A DNA stretch of 64,000 nucleotides, taken from Bradyrhizobium embrapense. Lineage in GTDB: Bacteria; Pseudomonadota; Alphaproteobacteria; Rhizobiales; Xanthobacteraceae. Shown here in pieces: positions 57,500 to 64,000 of this stretch (position 1 is its first letter; each line of letters opens with the position of its first letter). The DNA is taken from positions 62,411 to 126,410 of the forward strand of contig NZ_LFIP02000002.1 in the NCBI RefSeq assembly GCF_001189235.2, read 5' to 3'. The position numbers and the translations under genes were made by a program. A model generated the notes under the pieces. That model searched no databases. It was not told where the DNA came from and worked only from the letters and a program-made list of their open reading frames with translations.

Positions 57500-57650
57500 C
57501 ATCCTTGTAAGTCCCGAAGGATGGACGGCCCGGGTATCGCGTGCGGGGAAAAATCCCGGCCGTTCGCCCTTCGAGGCTCGCTCCGCTCGCACCTCCAGCG
57601 ACAACGGCAAAGCCGTTGCGCGGGGGTGGCGGGGATGGATTGTATCCAGG
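57500..57650. repeat. palindromic repeat-like gap
   Basis: GTCCCGAAGGATGGACGGCCCGGG... and GCCCTTCGAGGCTCGCTCC resemble the element at 2053-2152, shuffled, with a local palindrome GACAACGGC-AAA-GCCGTTG at 57599-57617. It separates the M29 gene from the convergent GNAT gene. Confidence 0.5.
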
Positions 57651-57653
57651 GCG

Positions 57654-58586
57654 CTATTGAAACCGCCGCTCCCGCGCGGCGATCAGCTCGCCGCGCAGCG
57701 CGCTGAAGCGGCAGGTCTCGTGCTGGGGCCGGAAGCCGAGCCGGCGGTAGATTTTCAGCGCGGGCGCATTGCGGCTCGAGACGTTGAGCCAGCAGGGATG
57801 CTCGACCGACACGTCGTGTGCGGCCAGCACGCGATAGACCAAGAGCTGGCCGAGCCCGCGTCCCTGCCGTGCTGGGTCGACGGCGACCGACTCGATCCAC
57901 ATCGAGTTCCGCTCCGGCTCGGTCAGGCAGAAGCCCGACATTTGACCGTCTTCCGACGCGATCCAGACTTCGCTCTCGGTCAGGACCTGCGCCATCTCCT
58001 CCGGTGAATAGCGGCGAAACGCGGCGTCCGAGGCATAGGCGGCGTTGTGGATGCGAGCGACCTCGCCGGCGCAGGCGGTGACGTCGCTGACCTGCTCGAT
58101 GGTGGCGCGGGCCGCCGCGAGTGTGCGCGCCGGCTGCAACGGCTCGACGCATTTCATCCCGATCTCTGACTCAAGATGAACAAAGCCGAAGGCGGCGACG
58201 AAAGCCATTCCCGCCGGCCAGTCGCCGCTCACCAGCGTCTGGACCGTGATATCTGGACTGGTGTCGATCGCAAGCACCTCGTCGAACAGCGCAAGACCAA
58301 TCCGGCGGCGCCGCATCTCGGGTGCGACAACGATCTTGAGGAACCGGGAATGATGCGCGCCCTGAACGCGCAACGATGACTCAGCGAGGCCGAGGAGCCG
58401 GCCGTTCCGCTCGGCAATGCGGAAGTCGCGGCCGCTACGGTTCTGCGGCAGTTTCAAGAACTGCTCCCACTGCGGCAACGTGACTGGGCCCAGCCGCGGT
58501 TCCACCGCAGCCGCCTTTGCGTAGAGTTCGACCACCGCTTCCGCATCAGCCTCACGAAGCGGCCGGATGGTGATGCTGTCATCCAT
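57654..58586 (-). CDS. tandem GNAT acetyltransferase
   Basis: 310 residues made of two GNAT halves. First half: ITIRPLREADAEAVVELYAK ... RFLKIVVAPEMRRRRIGLAL (acetyl-CoA loop RRRRIG). Second half: AGEVARIHNAAYAS ... WIESVAVDPARQGRGLGQLL (RQGRGLG) and PALKIYRRLGF. The double architecture is like that of mycothiol synthase MshD, but mycothiol is not made in this lineage; substrate unknown. The stop lies near the repeat; the upstream neighbour, 11 bases away, is the amidohydrolase gene on the same strand. Confidence 0.88.
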   Translation of the reverse strand: MDDSITIRPLREADAEAVVELYAKAAAVEPRLGPVTLPQWEQFLKLPQNRSGRDFRIAERNGRLLGLAESSLRVQGAHHSRFLKIVVAPEMRRRRIGLALFDEVLAIDTSPDITVQTLVSGDWPAGMAFVAAFGFVHLESEIGMKCVEPLQPARTLAAARATIEQVSDVTACAGEVARIHNAAYASDAAFRRYSPEEMAQVLTESEVWIASEDGQMSGFCLTEPERNSMWIESVAVDPARQGRGLGQLLVYRVLAAHDVSVEHPCWLNVSSRNAPALKIYRRLGFRPQHETCRFSALRGELIAARERRFQ

Positions 58587-58597
58587 GAGTCGAGAGC

Positions 58598-59647
58598 TTA
58601 CCCGATATCGAGCCGATAAACATCCTTTGCCGTCTTCAAGAACAACGCCGTCTTCTCGGCTTCGCTATATTGTGATGCAAGCCGTTTAAAGGTGTTGAAG
58701 ATCACCTGATAGCTGCACTGTCCCTTGTCAGGTGGGAAGTTGCTTTCGAACATGCAACGGCTCGGGCCGAACGCCTCGATGCAGGTCTCTACATAGGGCC
58801 GCCAGGCGGCGGCGAGTTCCTCCGACGAGGGCGGCCTGGGGCGGAGGTGGAAGTCGTAGCCGAGCAGGCACATCGCCAGCCCGCCGAGTTTGACCACGAC
58901 GTTCGGGCATTTGGCGATCTCCTGGATCGACGCCTTCCAGACCGGAAAGGTCTCTTCGCGCTTGCCGGCAAAGCGGCCGATGCCGACCGGTCCGCCGCAA
59001 TGGTCGAGCACGATCCTTGTGTCGGGAAAGGCGCGGGCGAGGTCGGTCAGTTCGCCGATCTGCGGGTGGAACAGCCAGGCATCGAAGCTGAGGCCGAGCG
59101 GCGCCAGGCAGGCGAACCCCCTACGAAAGGTGGAATCCAGCAAGATGCCTTTCGGACGGTTGGCATACATGTGGGCGACGTTGGGGTCCTCGTCCCAGGC
59201 CGAGGAGTGGCGGATGCCGCGGAACCGGCCGTTGCCCGCTGCAATCTCAGCCTCCAGCACCGCCTTGGCCTGGTCGCCGATCAAAAGGTTAACGTGGCTG
59301 ACGATGCCGGCGCAGATCGCCGCCTTGCCGTAGCCACCGCTCGCTGCCATCGCCGCGACGCCATTGGCGAACTCGACCTCGCCGACCGGGCGGAACGCCT
59401 CCGGCCCGTCGGCGCGATACATCGACCGGCAATCGACATAGACGGTCGCCACGATGTTGTGGCCCGAGGCGATGTCGTCGCGCATCTCCTCGATCAGGTA
59501 GCGCAATCCCCCGCGGTCCCAGAGATGATGGTGCGGATCGACGATCGGGCGGGCCGGGTCGATGATCTCTTCTGTATATTGGGCGAGCCAGTCTTCGCGC
59601 GGATTGGCATAAAGCCCGCTCGCAGAGGCGGGCAGAGTGCTGGCCAT
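58598..59647 (-). CDS. amidohydrolase family protein (TIM-barrel, PF04909-like)
   Basis: 349 residues from ATG 59647 (AGGGAGC upstream); 29 further open codons are unlikely. Metal motif IVDPHHHLWD, then FRGIRHSSAWDEDP, RIVLDHCGG (His) and MFESNFPPDK (C-terminal Asp/Glu region). Relatives hydrolyse lactones (2-pyrone-4,6-dicarboxylate hydrolase, L-fuconolactone/rhamnonolactone hydrolases). Same strand as the GNAT gene 11 bases downstream. Substrate unknown; a lactone is likely. Confidence 0.88.
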   Translation of the reverse strand: MASTLPASASGLYANPREDWLAQYTEEIIDPARPIVDPHHHLWDRGGLRYLIEEMRDDIASGHNIVATVYVDCRSMYRADGPEAFRPVGEVEFANGVAAMAASGGYGKAAICAGIVSHVNLLIGDQAKAVLEAEIAAGNGRFRGIRHSSAWDEDPNVAHMYANRPKGILLDSTFRRGFACLAPLGLSFDAWLFHPQIGELTDLARAFPDTRIVLDHCGGPVGIGRFAGKREETFPVWKASIQEIAKCPNVVVKLGGLAMCLLGYDFHLRPRPPSSEELAAAWRPYVETCIEAFGPSRCMFESNFPPDKGQCSYQVIFNTFKRLASQYSEAEKTALFLKTAKDVYRLDIG

Positions 59648-59756
59648 GGATGATGCTCCCTGTTCTTGCTCTTGTCGGCCGCCGATCCGAGGTCGGCTGC
59701 GGGAAGGATAACGAGGGGGGCCGGCGCGCGTCAAACCACCGCCTGCGAATGTGCCG

Positions 59757-60701
59757 TCAGCCCGACCGCAGCGCCGATCGCGACCAGATCGTCGACCGAG
59801 GCGGTTTCGCCAGCGCCGGCGATGCCTGCTCGGCTCGCCAAGTGATGATAATCGAGGCGATCACAAGGAGCGCGCCGAGCAGCATCGTGACGGAAAATGG
59901 TTCGCCGAGCACCAGCGTACCGAGCAGCACGGCGATGATCGGATTGACGAAGATGTAGGTCGAGACCATGAACGTCGACACATTGTCGAGCAGCCAGTGA
60001 AACGCCGTGAAACCGATGACGCTTCCGGCGATGGCGAGATAGATCACGGCTGCGAGCGAGGCCGTCGAAATGTTCCGCGGCGAGAAGCCCTCCAATTCGC
60101 CGGACGCAAGACTGATCGCAAGCAGGACCACGCCGCCGATCGACAGCTGCATGCCTGACGACAAGATTGGCGAGCCGTGATCCGTTGTCCGGCGCGACAG
60201 CACCGTGCCCACCGCCCAGGAGAGCGCCGCACCGAGCAGCAGCAGGAGGGGAATGACGTTGAAGTCGCCTCGTCCGGCCGACTCCCAGGCCACGATTGCC
60301 ACACCGGCAAGGCCGGGCAGCAATGCGGCCAGCGTCATCGCCCTGGGGCGCCGGCTTTGCGGATACAGGAAATCGATGAGCAGCACCCAGAACGGAATCG
60401 TGGCCAGCACGATTGCGGCGATGCCGGACGGAACCGATTGCTGGGCATGGGCGAGAACGCCGTGGCAACCGACGAAGAACAGCACGCCACAGAGCGATGC
60501 AGTCAGCCAGCGCCATCGCGACACGTGCATGACCTCAGCCCCGTTCAGCGCGATCAGGATCACACCGCCGCCAAGCGAACGAAGGCCCATCAGCAGGAAC
60601 GGGGGGATCGTCTTCAGGCCGAGCGCGATCGCCAGGTAGGTGGAACCCCAAAGCAGATAGATGGCGGCGAACGCGCCGACCATCAAAAGTCGCTTGGACA
60701 T
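59757..60701 (-). CDS. EamA/DMT-family transporter
   Basis: 314 residues with ten hydrophobic segments in two EamA halves. The first half opens VGAFAAIYLLWGSTYLAIALG with the conserved WGSTY and LRSLGGGVILIAL. The second half has SWAVGTVLSRR, AAVIYLAIAGSVIGFTAFHWLL and TYIFVNPIIAVLLGTLVLGE. These are metabolite or drug exporters. Divergent from a CGNR regulator gene, across 92 bases that contain a dyad, which suggests it is the regulator's target. Confidence 0.92.
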   Translation of the reverse strand: MSKRLLMVGAFAAIYLLWGSTYLAIALGLKTIPPFLLMGLRSLGGGVILIALNGAEVMHVSRWRWLTASLCGVLFFVGCHGVLAHAQQSVPSGIAAIVLATIPFWVLLIDFLYPQSRRPRAMTLAALLPGLAGVAIVAWESAGRGDFNVIPLLLLLGAALSWAVGTVLSRRTTDHGSPILSSGMQLSIGGVVLLAISLASGELEGFSPRNISTASLAAVIYLAIAGSVIGFTAFHWLLDNVSTFMVSTYIFVNPIIAVLLGTLVLGEPFSVTMLLGALLVIASIIITWRAEQASPALAKPPRSTIWSRSALRSG

Positions 60702-60723
60702 GGTTGGCTCCCGGGCTAGATTC

Positions 60724-60768
60724 TAACCACTTAACAGGTTGTGTCCAACCCAACCGATTAAGGGGTTA
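60724..60768. promoter_or_regulatory. dyad between EamA and CGNR genes
   Basis: TAACCACTTAA at 60724-60734 and TTAAGGGGTTA at 60758-60768 are reverse complements with one mismatch. Inside them GGTTG-TGTC-CAACC (60737-60750) forms a second dyad. The centres nearly coincide (about 60746 and 60743). Probable operator of the CGNR protein (inference). Confidence 0.6.
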
Positions 60769-60793
60769 TCCGTTCCTGAGGAGTCGCCCGATC

Positions 60794-61417
60794 ATGTCGC
60801 GTGTTCCTTCGCTTGAGACGCTGGCTCGGGAAGAGCTCAGCATCCAGTTCGTGAATACCGTCGCGTGGCGTCTGCGCGATCCGGCTGAGGATCGGATTGC
60901 CACCCCTGATTCCGCGCTGAAATGGTTCGCCGCCGCCGGACTGGCAGACCGCCGTTTGGTCGCGCAGCTCAGGGCACGATGGAAATCCTCACCGCACGAG
61001 GCAGATACCTTTCTGAAAGCCGCCCGTGACCTGCGCGAGGCGCTCTACACGATCTTTATTGCCCGCATCGGAGGCGGCCGGATCGATCCGGCGGCGCTGG
61101 CCGATCTCAACCGATGCATCGAAGCTGCATTGGGCGGCGTGACGCTGGGGTCTGTCGGCGACACGCTGCGTTGGCTGCCGACAGCCGAGAAAGTTGCGCC
61201 CGAGATGCTGCTCAAGCCGATCGCATGGTCGGCCGTGAGCCTCCTGACCGGGGCCCGTGCGGAGAGGGTGAAGCAGTGCCAGGATGAGCGGGGCTGCGGC
61301 TGGCTGTTCGTCGACGAGAGCCGTGCCCAGAACCGGCGATGGTGCTCGATGGGCGATTGCGGCAATCTCGCCAAATCGCGCCGGCACTACCAGCGCATGC
61401 AGGCGGCGGGGGAATGA
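60794..61417 (+). CDS. CGNR zinc-finger regulator (ABATE domain)
   Basis: 207 residues from ATG 60794, with GAGGAG further upstream. The N-terminal ABATE region starts LSIQFVNTVAWRLRDPAEDR and runs to about residue 125. The C-terminal zinc finger has KQCQDERGCGWLFVDES and RRWCSMGDCGN-LAKSRRHYQR; the name-giving CGNR reads CGNL here, with the rest conserved. Such proteins are transcriptional regulators. The exporter gene lies divergently next to it. Confidence 0.88.
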   Translation: MSRVPSLETLAREELSIQFVNTVAWRLRDPAEDRIATPDSALKWFAAAGLADRRLVAQLRARWKSSPHEADTFLKAARDLREALYTIFIARIGGGRIDPAALADLNRCIEAALGGVTLGSVGDTLRWLPTAEKVAPEMLLKPIAWSAVSLLTGARAERVKQCQDERGCGWLFVDESRAQNRRWCSMGDCGNLAKSRRHYQRMQAAGE

Positions 61418-61430
61418 TGGCGTTTGCGCC

Positions 61431-62246
61431 TTACACCCCGTCGAGGATGATCACCGTCGGCGTCGCCGGCAGCGTGTCGCGTGAAATCCGCAAGGTGCGC
61501 TCGCCGCCGCGGCGGTCGATCTCGAATTGCTGGCCGATCAGGCGCATGAACTCGTCGAGCGGGGTCGCGAAGCGGTGCATCGGCAGCACGACGGCTGAGC
61601 GCAACCGCCTGGTGATCTCGGAGATGCCGTCGAGCGACATCGTATAGGTGCCGTCGATCGGTACCATCACGATGTCGAGACGGCCGATCGCGGCAAACTG
61701 GCTGTCGTCGAGCTTGACGTGGAGGTGGCCGAGATGGCCGATACAGAGGCCGGCGACCTCGAAGATGAAGATCGAGTTGCCATCCTTGATCATCTCGCCG
61801 CCGGAGTCTTCGCCCCAGTAGCGGCGGATGTCTGTGGTGACGTTGCGGATATAGACGTCGCCGATCCGCATCCCGTAGTGCGCGGCCTGGCCGTTCTCGC
61901 CCCAGCCATGCAGCACGTGGGGAATCTTCGGGTCGGGAAACAGCGTGTAATGCGTCGCGTGCGCCCGATTCATGGTCGCGACGTCGGGCAGCCGCCCGGT
62001 TTGATAGACGCCGTTGTAGTCGGTCGCGATCCGGATGCCGCCAGGCGTGTCGATGTAGTAGGTGGAATGGCCGGCATAAGTGATCGCGACCTCGTCCGTT
62101 TTAGCGGCGACGCGCCGGTAGTTCACCGGGACGGCGCGTGGCGGTGCATTGGCCATCGCCAGGCATTCGCTGCGCTGGGCGTCCTGCGCAAATGCGTGAC
62201 TGGTCAGCGTTCCCAGCAAGGCGAGTGCGGCAAGCAATCTCAGCAT
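61431..62246 (-). CDS. MBL-fold metallohydrolase-like exported protein with degenerate metal motif
   Basis: 271 residues from ATG 62246. Signal peptide LAALALLGTLTSHAFAQ. AITYAGHSTYYIDTPGG and IRIATDYNG are the first MBL strands (UlaG-like GHST). The place of HxHxDH reads RAHATHYTLFPDP, keeping two His but losing the Asp. IGHLGHLHVKL and MVPIDGTYTMS then follow, and VVLPMHRF ends the metal set. It is a lipid- or phosphodiester-type hydrolase by fold, but metal binding may be altered. Convergent with the CGNR gene (13 bases). Confidence 0.75.
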   Translation of the reverse strand: MLRLLAALALLGTLTSHAFAQDAQRSECLAMANAPPRAVPVNYRRVAAKTDEVAITYAGHSTYYIDTPGGIRIATDYNGVYQTGRLPDVATMNRAHATHYTLFPDPKIPHVLHGWGENGQAAHYGMRIGDVYIRNVTTDIRRYWGEDSGGEMIKDGNSIFIFEVAGLCIGHLGHLHVKLDDSQFAAIGRLDIVMVPIDGTYTMSLDGISEITRRLRSAVVLPMHRFATPLDEFMRLIGQQFEIDRRGGERTLRISRDTLPATPTVIILDGV

Positions 62247-62421
62247 GGGCTGTTCCATCCGCGGCAATATCCGCCGACGTCAGACTATCGCGCAATCGGC
62301 GCGCCGTCATGATGAGGCCGGCGCATCGCTCCACGGCGCTGGCTGCAATACGATCCGGGCGATTCTTGCGTGGGGACACGCTACTATGCCGCGCATGATC
62401 ACAGCGATCAGGGAGTTCTGC

Positions 62422-63360
62422 GTGACTGAGCACAGCTACGCGCCGCGCGCGTCATCGACCAAACGGCTCGAGCCATTGCGCCATGTCGAAGCAGGCGTGC
62501 TCGACATCGCCTATTACGAGGCGGGGCCGGCCGACGGGCCGGCCGTGATGCTGATGCACGGCTTTCCCTACGATATCCATTCCTATGTGGACGTCGCCCC
62601 GCTGCTGGCGGCGCAGGGTTGCCGGGTCATCGTGCCCTATCTGCGCGGCTACGGCCCGACGGTGTTCCGCGACAAGGCGACGCCACGCTCGGGCGAGCAG
62701 GCTGCGGTCGGTGCCGACCTGATGGCGCTGATGGATGCGCTCGACATCAAGCGCGCGGTATTCGCCGGATACGACTGGGGCGGCCGCGCCGCCTCGATCG
62801 GTGCGGCGGTGTGGCCGGAACGATGCATCGGGCTGATCTGCACCAATGGCTACATGATCCAGGACATCGCGCATGCGATGGTGCCGGCGCGGCCGGAGCG
62901 CGAGGTGCCGCTATGGTATCAGTATTACTTCCAGCTCGAGCGGGGGCGCGCCGGGCTCGCCGCCAACCGGCGCGGCATCGCGAAGCTATTGTGGTCGCAA
63001 TGGTCGCCGAGCTGGGCGTTCGACGATGCCTGCTTCGAGCGCACCTCGGTCGCATTCGACAATCCTGATTATGTCGACGTGGTGATCCACAGCTACCGGC
63101 ATCGCTACGGCGTCGTCGCTGGAGATCCGCGCTATGCGGAGGTGCAGCGGCGGCTGGACGCGCTGCCGGTGATTACGGTCCCCACCATCACGCTCGACGG
63201 CGGCGACGACGGGGTTACGGCCGCCGGCGACGGCAGCGCCAGCGCGGCCAAGTACACGGCCCGCCGCGCCTATCGGGTGATCCCGGGCGCCGGCCACAAT
63301 CTGCCGCAGGAAGCGCCGGAGGCGTTTGCCGCGGCGGTGATGGAACTGGTGAAGGGCTAA
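62422..63360 (+). CDS. alpha/beta hydrolase, epoxide hydrolase/dehalogenase type
   Basis: 312 residues from GTG 62422, chosen for AGGGAG six bases upstream; an ATG 12 codons earlier (62386) is possible. Oxyanion HGFPYD, Asp nucleophile in FAGYDWGGRAASI (Asp rather than Ser, typical of epoxide hydrolases and haloalkane/haloacetate dehalogenases), and catalytic His in GAGHNLPQEAP. Cap domain between about 150 and 230, rich in Trp/Tyr. Stands alone; the stop is three bases from the convergent permease gene end. Confidence 0.86.
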   Translation: MTEHSYAPRASSTKRLEPLRHVEAGVLDIAYYEAGPADGPAVMLMHGFPYDIHSYVDVAPLLAAQGCRVIVPYLRGYGPTVFRDKATPRSGEQAAVGADLMALMDALDIKRAVFAGYDWGGRAASIGAAVWPERCIGLICTNGYMIQDIAHAMVPARPEREVPLWYQYYFQLERGRAGLAANRRGIAKLLWSQWSPSWAFDDACFERTSVAFDNPDYVDVVIHSYRHRYGVVAGDPRYAEVQRRLDALPVITVPTITLDGGDDGVTAAGDGSASAAKYTARRAYRVIPGAGHNLPQEAPEAFAAAVMELVKG

Positions 63361-63363
63361 CTC

Positions 63364-64000
63364 TTACGCGCGCCGCGGGCTGATCTTCCAGGCGGTGGCG
63401 AGCGTCAGCAGCGTCAGACTGCCGCTGATGAGCGCGGCCGCCGGGATCGTCAGGGCCAACGCCGCGGTTGCGGCCCAGCCGATCGAGGAGAAGGCTTCCG
63501 CGAAGGTGGCGATGCGGGAGGAGGTCTGACGCCGGCGGAACTGGCTGCGCTTGGCCTGCGCGCGGAACCAGAGCTGGACCGCGGCGGCGGATGCCGTCGC
63601 GATGATGATCGCGATCGCCGTGACCACCGCTTGCCCCGGCGAGGCGAAGGCCAGCGCGGCCACCAGCGGCGCGAAAACCGTGGCGATCGCGATCAGCACC
63701 ACCTCGACCTTGGCGCGGGTCACGCGCGACGGCGGCAGTGGCGCGGTTGCCACCAGATCGGGCGCATCCTCGCCCGAGATGGTCAGCCAGGCGAGTCCCC
63801 CGGCGAGCTGGCCTGCGGCCATCACAATGACAGGCGTGATCAGCACGATCGCGGTCGACGTGCCGGAGAAGCTCCGCCACAGCATCAGCGCCGGCGGCAG
63901 CAGATAGAGCATCTGCATCAGGCTCTGCGACAGCAGCCAGGGATCGCGGCGCAGCAGCAGGAGCTCCTTGCGCCGCAGCGCCTGCTGCCGCGAGCCGGTC
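63364..64000 (-). CDS. multi-pass membrane protein, partial (start outside window)
   Basis: The frame is open to the last base, so the N-terminus lies beyond the window; about 211 residues are seen. Visible parts: a basic QQALRRKELLLLRRDPWLL, then LMQMLYLLPPALMLW and about five further hydrophobic stretches (TAIVLITPVIVMAAGQLAGG, VVTAIAIIIATASAAAVQ, AALALTIPAAALISGSLTLL). The KELLLLRRDPWL segment before a helix pair is like that of ABC-2-type permease proteins. Function not certain. Confidence 0.6.
   Translation of the reverse strand, partial: TGSRQQALRRKELLLLRRDPWLLSQSLMQMLYLLPPALMLWRSFSGTSTAIVLITPVIVMAAGQLAGGLAWLTISGEDAPDLVATAPLPPSRVTRAKVEVVLIAIATVFAPLVAALAFASPGQAVVTAIAIIIATASAAAVQLWFRAQAKRSQFRRRQTSSRIATFAEAFSSIGWAATAALALTIPAAALISGSLTLLTLATAWKISPRRA

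Noticed and set aside
1..64000. CRISPR array, insertion sequence, prophage, integron or attachment site
   Set aside because: No regularly spaced direct repeats, no transposase, integrase or phage protein and no tRNA with a flanking duplication were seen.

Overview
The window is high-GC DNA whose gene content, codon bias and short palindromic repeats suit an alphaproteobacterium of the Bradyrhizobium/Rhodopseudomonas group. That assignment is an inference from style, because no rRNA or other phylogenetic marker is present. It is chromosomal and gene-dense: about 65 protein genes, no tRNA or rRNA, no insertion sequence, no phage and no CRISPR. Genus-typical palindromic repeats sit in several intergenic gaps.

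1-3.8 kb: the end of an FAD-dependent oxidoreductase gene followed by a complete SsuABC/TauABC-type importer. 3.9-10.2 kb: an aromatic-acid cluster converging on gentisate. It holds gentisate 1,2-dioxygenase, a GST-fold maleylpyruvate isomerase, a MarR regulator, a 3-hydroxybenzoate 6-hydroxylase-like flavoprotein, a benzoate-CoA-ligase-family enzyme and a CoA-thioester hydroxylase of the salicylyl-CoA 5-hydroxylase type. The two promoters facing the catabolic genes share a 26-bp dyad-containing motif, probably the MarR operator. 10.3-11.7 kb: small secreted proteins, two of them built from one or three copies of the same Cys-rich module. 11.9-16.3 kb: an RND efflux adaptor and pump.

16.4-30.4 kb: single metabolic and transport genes (quinone-oxidoreductase-like enzyme, DAACS symporter with a periplasmic binding protein, RimK-like ATP-grasp enzyme, ferredoxin-NADP reductase, patatin, FMN-binding glutamate synthase-like protein, FAD monooxygenase), then an ABC transporter made of a fused double permease and an ATPase with a C-terminal extension, with no binding protein beside it. 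30.8-36.4 kb: an OprB-type porin with an extra N-terminal barrel domain, an Nramp-family transporter whose metal-site motifs are altered and which is coupled to small unknown genes, and a CsoR/RcnR-type repressor preceded by two identical operator-like sites.

37.4-42.7 kb: a creatininase-family enzyme divergent from an SBP-ATPase-permease-2-hydroxyacid dehydrogenase-(double Inh domain lipoprotein) operon. 42.9-44.7 kb: a DGPF/YCII protein and an ECF42-type sigma factor. 45.2-49.7 kb: a hydroxylaminobenzene-mutase-like membrane protein, a translationally coupled zinc metallopeptidase and ATP-grasp ligase pair, and an L,D-transpeptidase. 50.5-57.5 kb: a GntR/UTRA-regulated catabolic locus with two divergent arms around a 22-bp inverted repeat. 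It contains two dehydrogenases and a TctC-type binding protein on one side, and PcaC-like and PcaB-like enzymes and an M29 aminopeptidase on the other; its substrate is not evident. 57.7-64 kb: double GNAT, amidohydrolase, EamA exporter with a divergent CGNR regulator and a dyad operator between them, a degenerate MBL-fold protein, an epoxide-hydrolase-type hydrolase and a truncated membrane protein.

The most promising leads are the shared gentisate-cluster operator, the altered Nramp transporter with its small partner genes, the metallopeptidase/ATP-grasp pair, the orphan metal-sensing repressor and the uncharacterised GntR locus.
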